Below are positions 17,101 through 23,840 of a stretch of 64,000 nt of DNA, one piece after another (positions within the stretch are counted from its first letter, which is position 1; each line of letters starts with the position of its first letter). This DNA is from Segatella maculosa DSM 19339 = JCM 15638 (lineage in GTDB: Bacteria; Bacteroidota; Bacteroidia; Bacteroidales; Bacteroidaceae). The notes beneath the pieces are model-generated. The model ran no database searches and was not told the origin of the DNA. It saw only the letters and a list, made by a program, of their open reading frames with translations. The stretch covers positions 1 through 64,000 of the forward strand of contig NZ_KB908327.1 in assembly GCF_000382385.1 (NCBI RefSeq), given 5' to 3'. The position numbers and the translations under genes are program-made.

Positions 17101-19545
17101 TGAGAACAAGACGAACGACCTGCGCAAGGTGTCTTCTCCGCAGACGGCTTCCAAGGTGTGATGCCCACTCTTCATCTTCGGGTAGTCGAGCGAAACCTCT
17201 TCGTTGCTGTTGGCCTGATAGGGCGCATCGTCTACCTTATAATATACCTTAGCAGCCACATTCTCGCCTGCAAGGTTCTTATATATAAAGGTGAAGCGCG
17301 TCAGACTGTCGCGATTGATGCGTTCGGGCAGGTTGCAATTGAAGTAGACCGAACGGTTGCCGAATGGCAGCGCAATCGTTCCTTCGTGGCTCTCGCCTGC
17401 ACCGTCTGTCACGGTGGCACTGATATCATAGGTATAGTAACGTGGCAGGTTGTTCTTTCCTTCGGGAAGATGCAAGGGAACCCGAATCACGAAGTGGCCG
17501 GCCTCGTCGGTCATCAGTGTATCTTCTTTAACCGTGACTCGGCTCTCGTCGCTCCCACGCCACCAAAACCAATTGGGTCTGCGCACCACAGAGCAGACCA
17601 CCTTTGCACCCTGCACGGGCACGCCTGCATAGCTCTTGGCCGTGCCTTCCACGCTGATGGTGTCGCCATTCTTGTAGCTCTTCGTATAGGGTGTGAAGTC
17701 CACGGTGAACGTGGGCCGCTTGTATTCCTCAACATGGAAGCTTGTCTCAAAGTCGTCGTTGGCTTCGATGGTGAACAAGCCCGTCTTGCCCGACTTTGGA
17801 AGGTCGAACACGACGCTGGCCGTCCCATACTCGTCCGTGCGCACCTTCTTCGTCTCCGTTTCCTTGTAATCGGCATCGTAGAGCGTCAGCGCGATGCTGT
17901 CATTGGCATTGACGGAGGCTTTCTTCGTGCGGTCGTTGACGGTGAAGTCTACCATGCTCACGTGCACCTGCTGACCGGGACGATAGAGGCTGCGGTCGGT
18001 AAAGAGTTGCACCTGACGCGTGATGAAGTCCTCCTCGTCTTCCTTCCCATAGTCGTTGCCCGGTGCATAATAAGACGTGCTGCTGCACGGCGGACAGAAG
18101 TCATCGGCAGCCGTGAAGGCTTGGCAATACATGTCGTATTCCTCCTTACTCCTCTTGTAGCTGACCTCGCCTTGGCGGTCAACCGTCAACGTGGCCTTCA
18201 AGCTGCGCTTGCTTTCCTGATAAGTGCGCGAGAAGATGCGTATCTTGGCGTTCGCAACGGGCCGACCCGTAGTGGCACTCATGGCGATAAGCCTCACCCT
18301 GTAGTTGGGAAGCCTAGTCTCCAGCACATACATGTCCGACACGTGGAGCAGCATGCGCACGGGGCGAATGTCCTTATTGTCGGTCGTGAACTCAACGAGA
18401 TAAACGCCCTTCTCCAACGGCCCCACCGTCATTGAGTCGCTGCTCACCTTATAGTTGGGCAGCCCCACGTAGCGGTGGGTCACCGAAGTCGTCGTCGGTG
18501 CCAGCAACAGCTTTTCTATCTTGGCATAGTCGTGCTTGTCGGCAGGATTGAGCGGGCAGTAGGCCTTCGTATTGAGGCGCGTCACGCTCATCGTGAGGCT
18601 CTGGATATTGGTCAGCTGTCGGATACGGACCACTCTCTCCTTATGGGGCAGCAGCACCTGCGGGCCACATTCGGCAAGGAAGCTCGGCAGCGTGAGTCGG
18701 CTACGGGCATTGCGCAGGATATTCATACGCGGCCACGTGCCCCACTTGGCAAGGGCATAGTTCAGATAGTTCATCTTCTCCTCGGCCGAAACATCGTCGG
18801 CCAAGTCCATGAACTCATAGCGGGCAATACCCAGTTCGCCACCCACGGGCAGGTCTCCATAGCACGTGATGAGCGAGTCGAGCCGTTGCAGATACTTCGA
18901 CTTCTTCGATTCGAACACATTGTCCTGCCGTTCGTCCTTCAACAGCTGCAGGGCACAGTAGCAGGCGGCACTGCGGTTGCCGTGGGCGTCATACCATCGG
19001 TGGAGCGTCCGGTAGTCCTTGGTGACGAAGCCGAGCACGTGCAGCAGGTCGTTGTGGAAGATTTGGCTGTCACTCCCCCCTATCATCAGCGGCTCATAGT
19101 TCTCGGCCTTAGTAGCGGCCAGCAGTGCAGGTTCCTGCATCGATTTGCGCAGCAGCGCATCGGCCACTTCCATCGAGTCGGCATTCCCCGCGAACCTATC
19201 CCGATAGCGGCTTCCCAGCACACTGTAGTAGATGGCGGCAGCAGCACGGTCGGTCTTCTCGGCCCTCAAGGCCTCGCCACGCAGACGCTGCAGCTGTGGC
19301 CCGAGCGAGTCGGGCGCAAGGTCCTCCCACGCGTCCATCAAACCGAACTGTGCCTTGATGAGCTGCCCGTAGGCCTTGTCGGCCCTGGCCTTCGCCGCGA
19401 TTTGCTCGAGCACATGGATAGCCGAGCGCGGCTGGTTCTTCCTCTGCAACAGTTCGTATTGTTTCCACAGCGAACCGTAACTGTCTGCCATGACGGCCAA
19501 GGGCATCATCAGGGCCACGACGATAGTGCATATTGCCTTCTTCAT
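14170..19545 (-). CDS. Bacterial alpha-2-macroglobulin-like (MG2/A2M) large envelope protein
   Basis: About 1791 residues from ATG 19545, chosen for the signal peptide MKKAICTIVVALMMPLAVMA; an in-frame ATG two codons upstream is equally possible. The MG2 region includes FTDRSLYRPGQQVHVSMVDF, and the A2M region includes FNETAFFFPALQTDSKGNVSLKFTLPESVTTWRLLGYAHD. A helical thioester-type domain follows (LPTVAHASTKDAISLAAKYYANTL), but the CxEQ thioester motif is absent, so covalent trapping is not expected. These proteins are thought to act as envelope protease traps; a different, non-covalent role is likely here. Minus-strand TATCTTTG at 19605-19612 may be its promoter. First gene of the operon with the DUF1573 gene and ispH. 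Confidence 0.88.
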   Translation of the reverse strand: MKKAICTIVVALMMPLAVMADSYGSLWKQYELLQRKNQPRSAIHVLEQIAAKARADKAYGQLIKAQFGLMDAWEDLAPDSLGPQLQRLRGEALRAEKTDRAAAAIYYSVLGSRYRDRFAGNADSMEVADALLRKSMQEPALLAATKAENYEPLMIGGSDSQIFHNDLLHVLGFVTKDYRTLHRWYDAHGNRSAACYCALQLLKDERQDNVFESKKSKYLQRLDSLITCYGDLPVGGELGIARYEFMDLADDVSAEEKMNYLNYALAKWGTWPRMNILRNARSRLTLPSFLAECGPQVLLPHKERVVRIRQLTNIQSLTMSVTRLNTKAYCPLNPADKHDYAKIEKLLLAPTTTSVTHRYVGLPNYKVSSDSMTVGPLEKGVYLVEFTTDNKDIRPVRMLLHVSDMYVLETRLPNYRVRLIAMSATTGRPVANAKIRIFSRTYQESKRSLKATLTVDRQGEVSYKRSKEEYDMYCQAFTAADDFCPPCSSTSYYAPGNDYGKEDEEDFITRQVQLFTDRSLYRPGQQVHVSMVDFTVNDRTKKASVNANDSIALTLYDADYKETETKKVRTDEYGTASVVFDLPKSGKTGLFTIEANDDFETSFHVEEYKRPTFTVDFTPYTKSYKNGDTISVEGTAKSYAGVPVQGAKVVCSVVRRPNWFWWRGSDESRVTVKEDTLMTDEAGHFVIRVPLHLPEGKNNLPRYYTYDISATVTDGAGESHEGTIALPFGNRSVYFNCNLPERINRDSLTRFTFIYKNLAGENVAAKVYYKVDDAPYQANSNEEVSLDYPKMKSGHHTLEAVCGEDTLRRSFVLFSLKDKKPAENTPDWCYTTSNQFGNDGKPVYVQLGSSLKDIYVAYTILSGSKVLESGTFTLNDEMYTRAFKYKETYLDGITVAYAWVKDGVLHSHNINIRRPDPQLDLHAKWITFRDRLTPGQHETWTLQLTDKDGKPSRAQLMATMYDMSLDDIYLHSWDTGVRFSWDLASIQWAGTRFDNWQFYGEMPLKLLNVRGFNFTHIGWDIASHLQGKVYGLRGMKNESMSDTVVLAKEEVASSLFGARSSELHEEVVTTGYAPRKKREADMPKPQKSISLRKNFNETAFFFPALQTDSKGNVSLKFTLPESVTTWRLLGYAHDKDMNDALIEATAVAKKSVMIMPNMPRFVRMGDKAVLSNRIVNTTDKPLSAQVEMHLLDPKTEKQLMAETKSITLEANATANTNFVFVPSQLRSMGYQGDAVVCRMTIEGKTFSDGEQHLLPILSDMEHVVTTLAFSQHEPGTKTFDIDKLFPVKEDSNKLTVSYTNNPAWMMVEALPTVAHASTKDAISLAAKYYANTLSAYLMQLAGQTDSLEAANRYKEEALFGLRQLQRADGSFSWWPGMSGSLYMTVAVTEMLQRLNMMTGEQQATRNLIANSMKFMAKEVKKDVVRLKAWEAKGYKNLLPSETDLQYLYICALRKENLDNADNKYLLNLVEKRHTLFTIYGKAMMAVILGRNGHNMKLAQEHLKSLKEYTVYTDEMGRYFDTKRAGYSWFDYRIPTEVAAIEALKIITPNDKQTISEMQRWLLQSKRTQSWDTPINCVDAVYAFMQGETKESLTNYGNNTLLTLNGEKLCTTEPTAGRAVVKAEKTGKTFGTLTAEKQSNNISWGAIYAEYDQKLKDIDSQATQLAVTRQLINADGKMAKINQDFKVGDKIKVRITLKADRDYDFVEVEDKRPACLEPVDQTSGYNFRYYYAPGDRATRYYFDRLPKGTHIIETEYYIDREGSYSSGICTARCTYSPEFAGRDKAIQLNNEK

Positions 19546-19636
19546 ATCCATTCTTTGTTTAGAACTGCGCCCCCCGACGCACCGTTCGGCTCGGGGCGGC
19601 ATTGCAAAGATAATGCTTTTTCGCAGTCTTGCCTAA

Positions 19637-20275
19637 TTATCCGCCTGTTTTTTCTTCCGTACCGCCCTCTTTCTGCGCCTTCACAATGCGATACATCTTG
19701 CGGTAGCGCGTGCCCACGTTCTCCAACCGGCCCTCGGCTTCGAGCCGCCGAGCCAACCTGTAGGCCACGGGGCGCGAAAGGTGTAGTTCAGCCTGCAGGT
19801 CGCCCACGAAGATGTAGTCCGCCTCGTCGAACCACCGCTCAAGCGTGGCATCAATCTCCGCAGCCGTAGGCGTGGCATGCTGTTCATAGCGATAGGTCAC
19901 ATTCTCGAAGCGCGTGTCCTCCAGCGCCTGCATCAGCCCCTTCTCGGGCCGGAAGTTCACCGTGCGCACGTGCGGATAGCGCAGCCTCATCTTCTTCGTC
20001 TTCGGGTCTTCGTAGAGTTCGCCCCTCACGGCCAGCGAGAAGTATCCCAGTCCCGGCAGGTGTACGCGGTTGCCGAGTTTGAGCTGTTCGGCCAGCTCGT
20101 GTTTCAGCGCGATGAGCGCGCCCACGAGGTCGGCCACGGTCATCGCCGTCGCCGTTTCAATGCGTTCGCCCATGCGTTCCAGTCCCACGGTTTCATACTC
20201 GTCGAGCACCACGCGATGCTCCTTGTTGTGCGGCAGTTTCCCACCCGTTTTTAAGACTTTGTAAGGTACAGTCAT
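19637..20275 (-). CDS. HU-like DNA-binding protein with C-terminal winged-helix-like extension
   Basis: 212 residues. Residues 1-125 match the HU-related family: VADLVGALIALKHELAEQLKLGNRVHLPGLGYFSLAVRG includes the dimer helices and the G-x-G turn. Residues of about 145-205 (WFDEADYIFVGDLQAELHLSRPVAYRLARRLEAEGRLENVGTRYRKMYRI) look like a winged helix-turn-helix, predicting a second DNA contact. It is the only one of the three HU-like proteins here with such a tail. Its long leader contains two repeat arrays (20301-20346 and 20401-20488), so it may be controlled by, or bind to, these repeats; this is inference. Confidence 0.78.
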   Translation of the reverse strand: MTVPYKVLKTGGKLPHNKEHRVVLDEYETVGLERMGERIETATAMTVADLVGALIALKHELAEQLKLGNRVHLPGLGYFSLAVRGELYEDPKTKKMRLRYPHVRTVNFRPEKGLMQALEDTRFENVTYRYEQHATPTAAEIDATLERWFDEADYIFVGDLQAELHLSRPVAYRLARRLEAEGRLENVGTRYRKMYRIVKAQKEGGTEEKTGG

Positions 20276-20300
20276 CGTCTTGTGTTTTAAGTTAATGTAT

Positions 20301-20346
20301 ACTTGTCCTCCTTATAAACGTATGCTTGTCCTCCTTATAGGAGTGC
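20301..20346. repeat. 23-bp tandem repeat, two copies (CTTGTCCTCCTTATA)
   Basis: The word CTTGTCCTCCTTATA begins at 20302 and 20325, a 23-bp step, ending about 26 bp upstream of the HU-like gene. On the coding strand it reads TATAAGGAGGACAAG, so a ribosome-binding-like AAGGAGG is repeated in the leader. Confidence 0.7.
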
Positions 20347-20400
20347 GGCAGCCTTTATATCGTGTTTGTCATTGTCAATATACTTGAATCATCAAATTAT

Positions 20401-20488
20401 CACCATGGTGAGAAATATTTATCACCATGTAGAGAATTTCGTCTCACCATGGTGATAAATATTTCTCACCATGTAGATAATTCTCATA
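20401..20488. repeat. Four exact 22-bp units built on CACCATGGTG
   Basis: CACCATG starts at 20401, 20423, 20445 and 20467, exactly 22 bp apart. Units alternate between the full palindrome TCACCATGGTGA and the half form CACCATGTAGA. The array lies within the predicted leader of the HU-like gene, about 10 bp downstream of its -7 element. Confidence 0.93.
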
Positions 20489-20496
20489 TCACGGTA

Positions 20497-20528
20497 CAAA
20501 GATAATGACAATCACGGAATAATGCAAG
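20497..20528 (-). promoter_or_regulatory. Promoter of the HU-like gene at 19637-20275
   Basis: On the minus strand TATCTTTG (20497-20504) lies 20 bp after CTTG (20525-20528), close to the TTTG-N20-TAnnTTTG consensus. The resulting leader is about 215 nt and contains both repeat arrays. Confidence 0.65.
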
Positions 20529-20562
20529 CGATAGTCCTATAATATTTAAAGAGTAATCCAAA

Positions 20563-20815
20563 GGCCCACCCTCGACCCCTCCTAAGGCCCACCCCGGCCC
20601 CTCCTAACACCCACCCCAGCCCTCCCAAAGGGAGGGAGACCGAGCTTGCGGGCTAATTGAGGAATAAAGATAGACCTTGTGAACTGAAGTGTTCGCAAGG
20701 TCTATTCAATTCATAATAACCTTATCCATCATTAGCCCGCAAGTTCGGTCTCCCTCCCTTTGGGAGGGCCGGGGTGGGTGTTAGGAGGGGTTAGGGGTGG
20801 GCTCCTCCTCCCCTT
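20563..20815. repeat. Composite inverted REP element with central hairpin
   Basis: C-rich REP arms (about 20590-20655 and 20725-20785) are inverted copies ending in GCTTGCGGGCTAAT / ATTAGCCCGCAAG. They flank a hairpin at 20670-20705 (ATAGACCTTG..GAAC / GTTC..CAAGGTCTAT). The whole is a near-palindrome of about 170 bp, the most complete copy of this element in the window. It separates the AMP-ligase gene from the HU-like gene. No gene is supported here. Confidence 0.85.
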
Positions 20816-20822
20816 CCCTCCC

Positions 20823-22121
20823 CTACCTTCTATCCAGCTTCCCGTTGAACGTGCGGCGGATATGGTCCGTCTGTTCGTAGAGGGCGGGAACTTTGTAGGC
20901 CTCGAGCAAGATGGCAAGATGGCGGGCAATGACTTTCGTGTCGGGCACGGACGACGGTTCGGCCACGAACAAGAGCTTCAGGGCGCTGCCCGTGACGGGA
21001 TGCGGGACGGCGGTGCAGATGCAATCGACGATGCCGGGCAGGGCGAGTGCGGCCGCTTCGACCTCGGTGGGGGCCACTTTGTAGCCTCCGACGTTGATGA
21101 TGTCGTCCTCGCGACCGATGATGCAGAGGCGGCCCTCTTCGTCAATATGGCCAAGGTCGGCGGTGAAGAGCGTGTCGTCGTGCAGTATCTGCCGGGTAAG
21201 CTCGGGGTCGCCTGCGTATCGGGTCATGAGCGTTGCGCCTTGGCAGGCAATGGTGCCCTTGTCGGTGATGAAGAAGCGCGAATGGGGCATGGCGTGGCCC
21301 ACGCAGCCGCCGATGCACGTGTCGTTGTAGTCGAAGGTGGCAATGATGCCCGTCTCGGTGGAGGCGTAGGTGTTGTAAAGGCGCGTGCGGGGAAGCAGGG
21401 CGCAGAGGCGGCTCATGTCGTCGGGCGCAATGGGTGCGGCTCCCGTCTCGATGAAGTCGAGCTTGTCGGCATACCGTTGCAGTCGTTTGGCGGCAAGGAG
21501 GACGAGCATGCGAATGTTGGCCGGCACGAGGAACGTGGCCAGTCGGCACGAGGGATAGTCCAATGCACGGAAGAAGGCGTTGAGGTCGGTCATGCCCTGC
21601 AAGAGGTAGAGCGTGGCCCCGCAAACAATCGTAGGAAAGACCTTGGAGAGCGAGCCGAAATGACTGAGCGGGCCGCAGACGATGAAGACCGTGTCGTGAC
21701 GATAGCCTTGTGCGGCGATGAGGTTCGCAGCATCGGCCATGATGGCCTTGTGGCTGATGACGACGCCCTTCGGTCGGCCCGTCGTTCCCGTGGTGTAGAG
21801 AACGTCGGCCGTGTCGTGGGCGAATGTCTCGGTTGACAGTTGTTCCTCGATGGTGCGGAAACGTCGGGGCGGTGCGTCCTTGTCTAACGGAACGGCAATG
21901 GCTCCGGCCCGGTGAATGGCGAGATAGGTGACGAGGAAGTCTATGGGCCTGCTGCTTGCGAACACGACGGCCTGCCCTTTCCTGTCGCTTAAAGCCTCGG
22001 CCTTCTCGCACACGGCTTGGTGGAGCTCGCGGTAGGTGAGCTGCTGCTCCGGCGTGACGACCGCAGGCTTTTCGGGATAGCGGTCGGCGTTCAGACAGAG
22101 ATGTTCTTCAATCGTCTTCAC
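20823..22121 (-). CDS. AMP-dependent acyl ligase (ANL superfamily)
   Basis: 432 residues, at the short end for the family. Core motifs are present: VLYTTGTTGRPKGVV near residue 107 (P-loop), YASTETGII, TADLGHIDEEGRLCIIGREDDIINVGGYKVAPTEVE and C-terminal NGKLDRR with the catalytic lysine. It would activate a carboxylic acid as adenylate and pass it to a carrier. Its start overlaps the stop of a small ACP gene by 4 bp, so the carrier is probably that ACP rather than CoA. Aryl-polyene clusters need such a ligase and none is visible in the cluster at 48-64 kb; a link is possible but unproven. Confidence 0.88.
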   Translation of the reverse strand: MKTIEEHLCLNADRYPEKPAVVTPEQQLTYRELHQAVCEKAEALSDRKGQAVVFASSRPIDFLVTYLAIHRAGAIAVPLDKDAPPRRFRTIEEQLSTETFAHDTADVLYTTGTTGRPKGVVISHKAIMADAANLIAAQGYRHDTVFIVCGPLSHFGSLSKVFPTIVCGATLYLLQGMTDLNAFFRALDYPSCRLATFLVPANIRMLVLLAAKRLQRYADKLDFIETGAAPIAPDDMSRLCALLPRTRLYNTYASTETGIIATFDYNDTCIGGCVGHAMPHSRFFITDKGTIACQGATLMTRYAGDPELTRQILHDDTLFTADLGHIDEEGRLCIIGREDDIINVGGYKVAPTEVEAAALALPGIVDCICTAVPHPVTGSALKLLFVAEPSSVPDTKVIARHLAILLEAYKVPALYEQTDHIRRTFNGKLDRR

Positions 22122-22348
22122 TTCTCCTGTAGTTTGGCTTCGACGAGTGCGGCAAGGCTTTCGAGCGACTTGAGGTTCTTGGGTGTGGCGTCTTCCGACT
22201 CCAAGGTGATGCCGTAGTGTGCCGACAAGAGCATGAGAATGGTTGTAACACCCAACGAGTCCAGCTCGCTGAAGAGGAAGTCGGAGTCAAGGTCTACCAG
22301 CGGCAAGGCCTCTTCCAAAAGACTGCGTATGTCTTCTTTGCTAATCAT
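22118..22348 (-). CDS. Acyl carrier protein partnering the AMP ligase
   Basis: 76 residues from ATG 22348 (MISKEDIRSLLEEALPLVDL); longer upstream starts lack family similarity. LFSELDSLGVTTILMLLS contains the 4'-phosphopantetheine attachment serine at about residue 31 (DSLG). The 4-bp overlap with the ligase indicates translational coupling. This is not the housekeeping AcpP, which has DSLD, and it probably carries a dedicated starter unit. The sequence upstream contains TACCTTTG on the minus strand (22374-22381). Confidence 0.85.
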   Translation of the reverse strand: MISKEDIRSLLEEALPLVDLDSDFLFSELDSLGVTTILMLLSAHYGITLESEDATPKNLKSLESLAALVEAKLQEK

Positions 22349-22460
22349 CTGTTTTGTTTGATGGTTGAGAGGGCAAAGGTAAGAAAGAAAATCCTGCAAA
22401 CATATATGTTTAAGGGTTGTTAACATGGTATCCCTGAAATACAATTATCAAGGTAAAATA

Positions 22461-22491
22461 TTTGCAGAATAGAAAAATCCTATTACCTTTG
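22461..22491 (+). promoter_or_regulatory. Promoter of the rseC-rnf operon
   Basis: TTTG (22461-22464) and TACCTTTG (22484-22491) are 19 bp apart, an excellent Bacteroidota promoter, 31 bp before the first ATG. Confidence 0.88.
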
Positions 22492-22522
22492 CATTGCAAA
22501 CTAAAGATTACAATCTATTAAA

Positions 22523-22945
22523 ATGAGCAACAAGATTATCCATTCAGGTGTGATAAAGTCTATCGGCGTCGATTGTCTTTATGTGGAAATCATGCAGGCG
22601 TCAGCGTGTGCTGATTGTCGGGTTGCCGGGAATTGCCATGCATCTGAGGCGAAAGTCAAGGTGGTAGACGTGTATTGTCGTGATGTAGCCCGCTATCATG
22701 TCGGTGAACGAGTTATTGTTTCTACAACGAGTCAGGTAGGGTTAATGGCAATGCTTTATGCTTATCTCTTTCCTTTGATCGTTTTGATGACGACTCTTAT
22801 CTTGGTTCGTATCTGCACGAGGAGTGATGGATGGGCCGCACTTTCGGCATTAGCCACTTTGATACCTTATTATATAGTGCTCTATCTCTTCCGTGAGAGA
22901 ATAAAAGAGCAGGTGCACTTCAATATCGAACAAGAATCTAACTAA
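22523..22945 (+). CDS. rseC: RseC/MucC-family membrane protein
   Basis: 140 residues. The N-terminal domain has the cysteine cluster ACADCRVAGNCHAS near residue 30, as in RseC of the SoxR-reducing system. Two membrane segments follow (MLYAYLFPLIVLMTTLILVRI and a second near 115-130). RseC is regularly encoded next to Rnf complexes and is thought to assist redox signalling or Rnf function. First gene of the rnf operon, 16 bp before rnfB. Confidence 0.88.
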   Translation: MSNKIIHSGVIKSIGVDCLYVEIMQASACADCRVAGNCHASEAKVKVVDVYCRDVARYHVGERVIVSTTSQVGLMAMLYAYLFPLIVLMTTLILVRICTRSDGWAALSALATLIPYYIVLYLFRERIKEQVHFNIEQESN

Positions 22946-22961
22946 AACATATCAGAACATT

Positions 22962-23840
22962 ATGAATTTTGTGTTGACAGCAGTATGTGTTCTTGGAGCT
23001 ATCGCATTGGTTGCAGCCATTGTGTTGTATGTGGTTTCCAAGAAGTTTGCTGTGGAGGAAGACCCTCGCATTGGTGAGGTAACAGCACTTCTGCCCGGTG
23101 CGAACTGCGGTGGCTGTGGTTTTGCCGGTTGTTCGGGCATGGCCGGAGCATTGGTTTGTGGTGCAGACAAAGGCTCTATCGAGGGGTTGGTCTGTCCTGT
23201 CGGAGGTGAGGAGGTGATGAAGCAGGTTGCTGATGCCTTGGGTATTACAGTCGCAATAGCAGAAGCGATGGTTGCTGTTGTGCGTTGTAATGGTAGTTGT
23301 GCGCATCGTCCGCGTATTGCTGCTTATGATGGTTTGCATACTTGTGCCGCCATGCATGCCACAGGTGCAGGTGAGACCGGTTGTGGTTTTGGTTGTTTAG
23401 GTTGTGGTGATTGTGTGGAAGCTTGTCTGTTTGATGCTATCCATATCAATGAGGAAACCGGACTTCCTGAGGTTGATGAGAATAAATGTACCAGTTGCGG
23501 TGCATGTGTAAAGGCTTGCCCTCGCCATATCATTGAACTTAGAAAGAAGGGGCCTAAAGGTCGCCGTGTTTATGTGCAATGTGTCAATATGGACAAGGGG
23601 GCTGTGGCGAAGAAGGCCTGCGAGGTAGCTTGTATCGGTTGTGGGAAATGTGAGAAAGTTTGCAAGTTTGAAGCGATTACGATAGAAAAGAATCTAAGTT
23701 ATATCGACTATAATAAATGTCGTCTGTGTACGAAATGTGTAGACGAATGCCCGACAGGTGCTATCGTGAAAATTAATTTCCCGTTGAAGAAGATGGTGAA
23801 CACAGAAGTTGTGTCGCAAGAAAGCGAGGTGAAAGTATGA
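22962..23840 (+). CDS. rnfB: Rnf electron transport complex subunit B
   Basis: 292 residues, longer than proteobacterial RnfB, as is usual in Bacteroidota and anaerobes. An N-terminal membrane helix is followed by the cluster motif NCGGCGFAGCSGMAGALVC near residue 50. Four 4Fe-4S ferredoxin motifs then follow: CLGCGDCVEAC, CTSCGACVKAC, CIGCGKCEKVC and CRLCTKCVDEC. RnfB receives electrons from reduced ferredoxin and feeds the ion-pumping complex to NAD. The stop overlaps the rnfC start by 4 bp. Confidence 0.96.
   Translation: MNFVLTAVCVLGAIALVAAIVLYVVSKKFAVEEDPRIGEVTALLPGANCGGCGFAGCSGMAGALVCGADKGSIEGLVCPVGGEEVMKQVADALGITVAIAEAMVAVVRCNGSCAHRPRIAAYDGLHTCAAMHATGAGETGCGFGCLGCGDCVEACLFDAIHINEETGLPEVDENKCTSCGACVKACPRHIIELRKKGPKGRRVYVQCVNMDKGAVAKKACEVACIGCGKCEKVCKFEAITIEKNLSYIDYNKCRLCTKCVDECPTGAIVKINFPLKKMVNTEVVSQESEVKV

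Noticed and set aside
17158..18435. Long ORF (about 425 codons) opposite the alpha-2-macroglobulin-like gene
   Set aside because: It mirrors the codon bias of the true gene on the other strand and has no recognisable domain.
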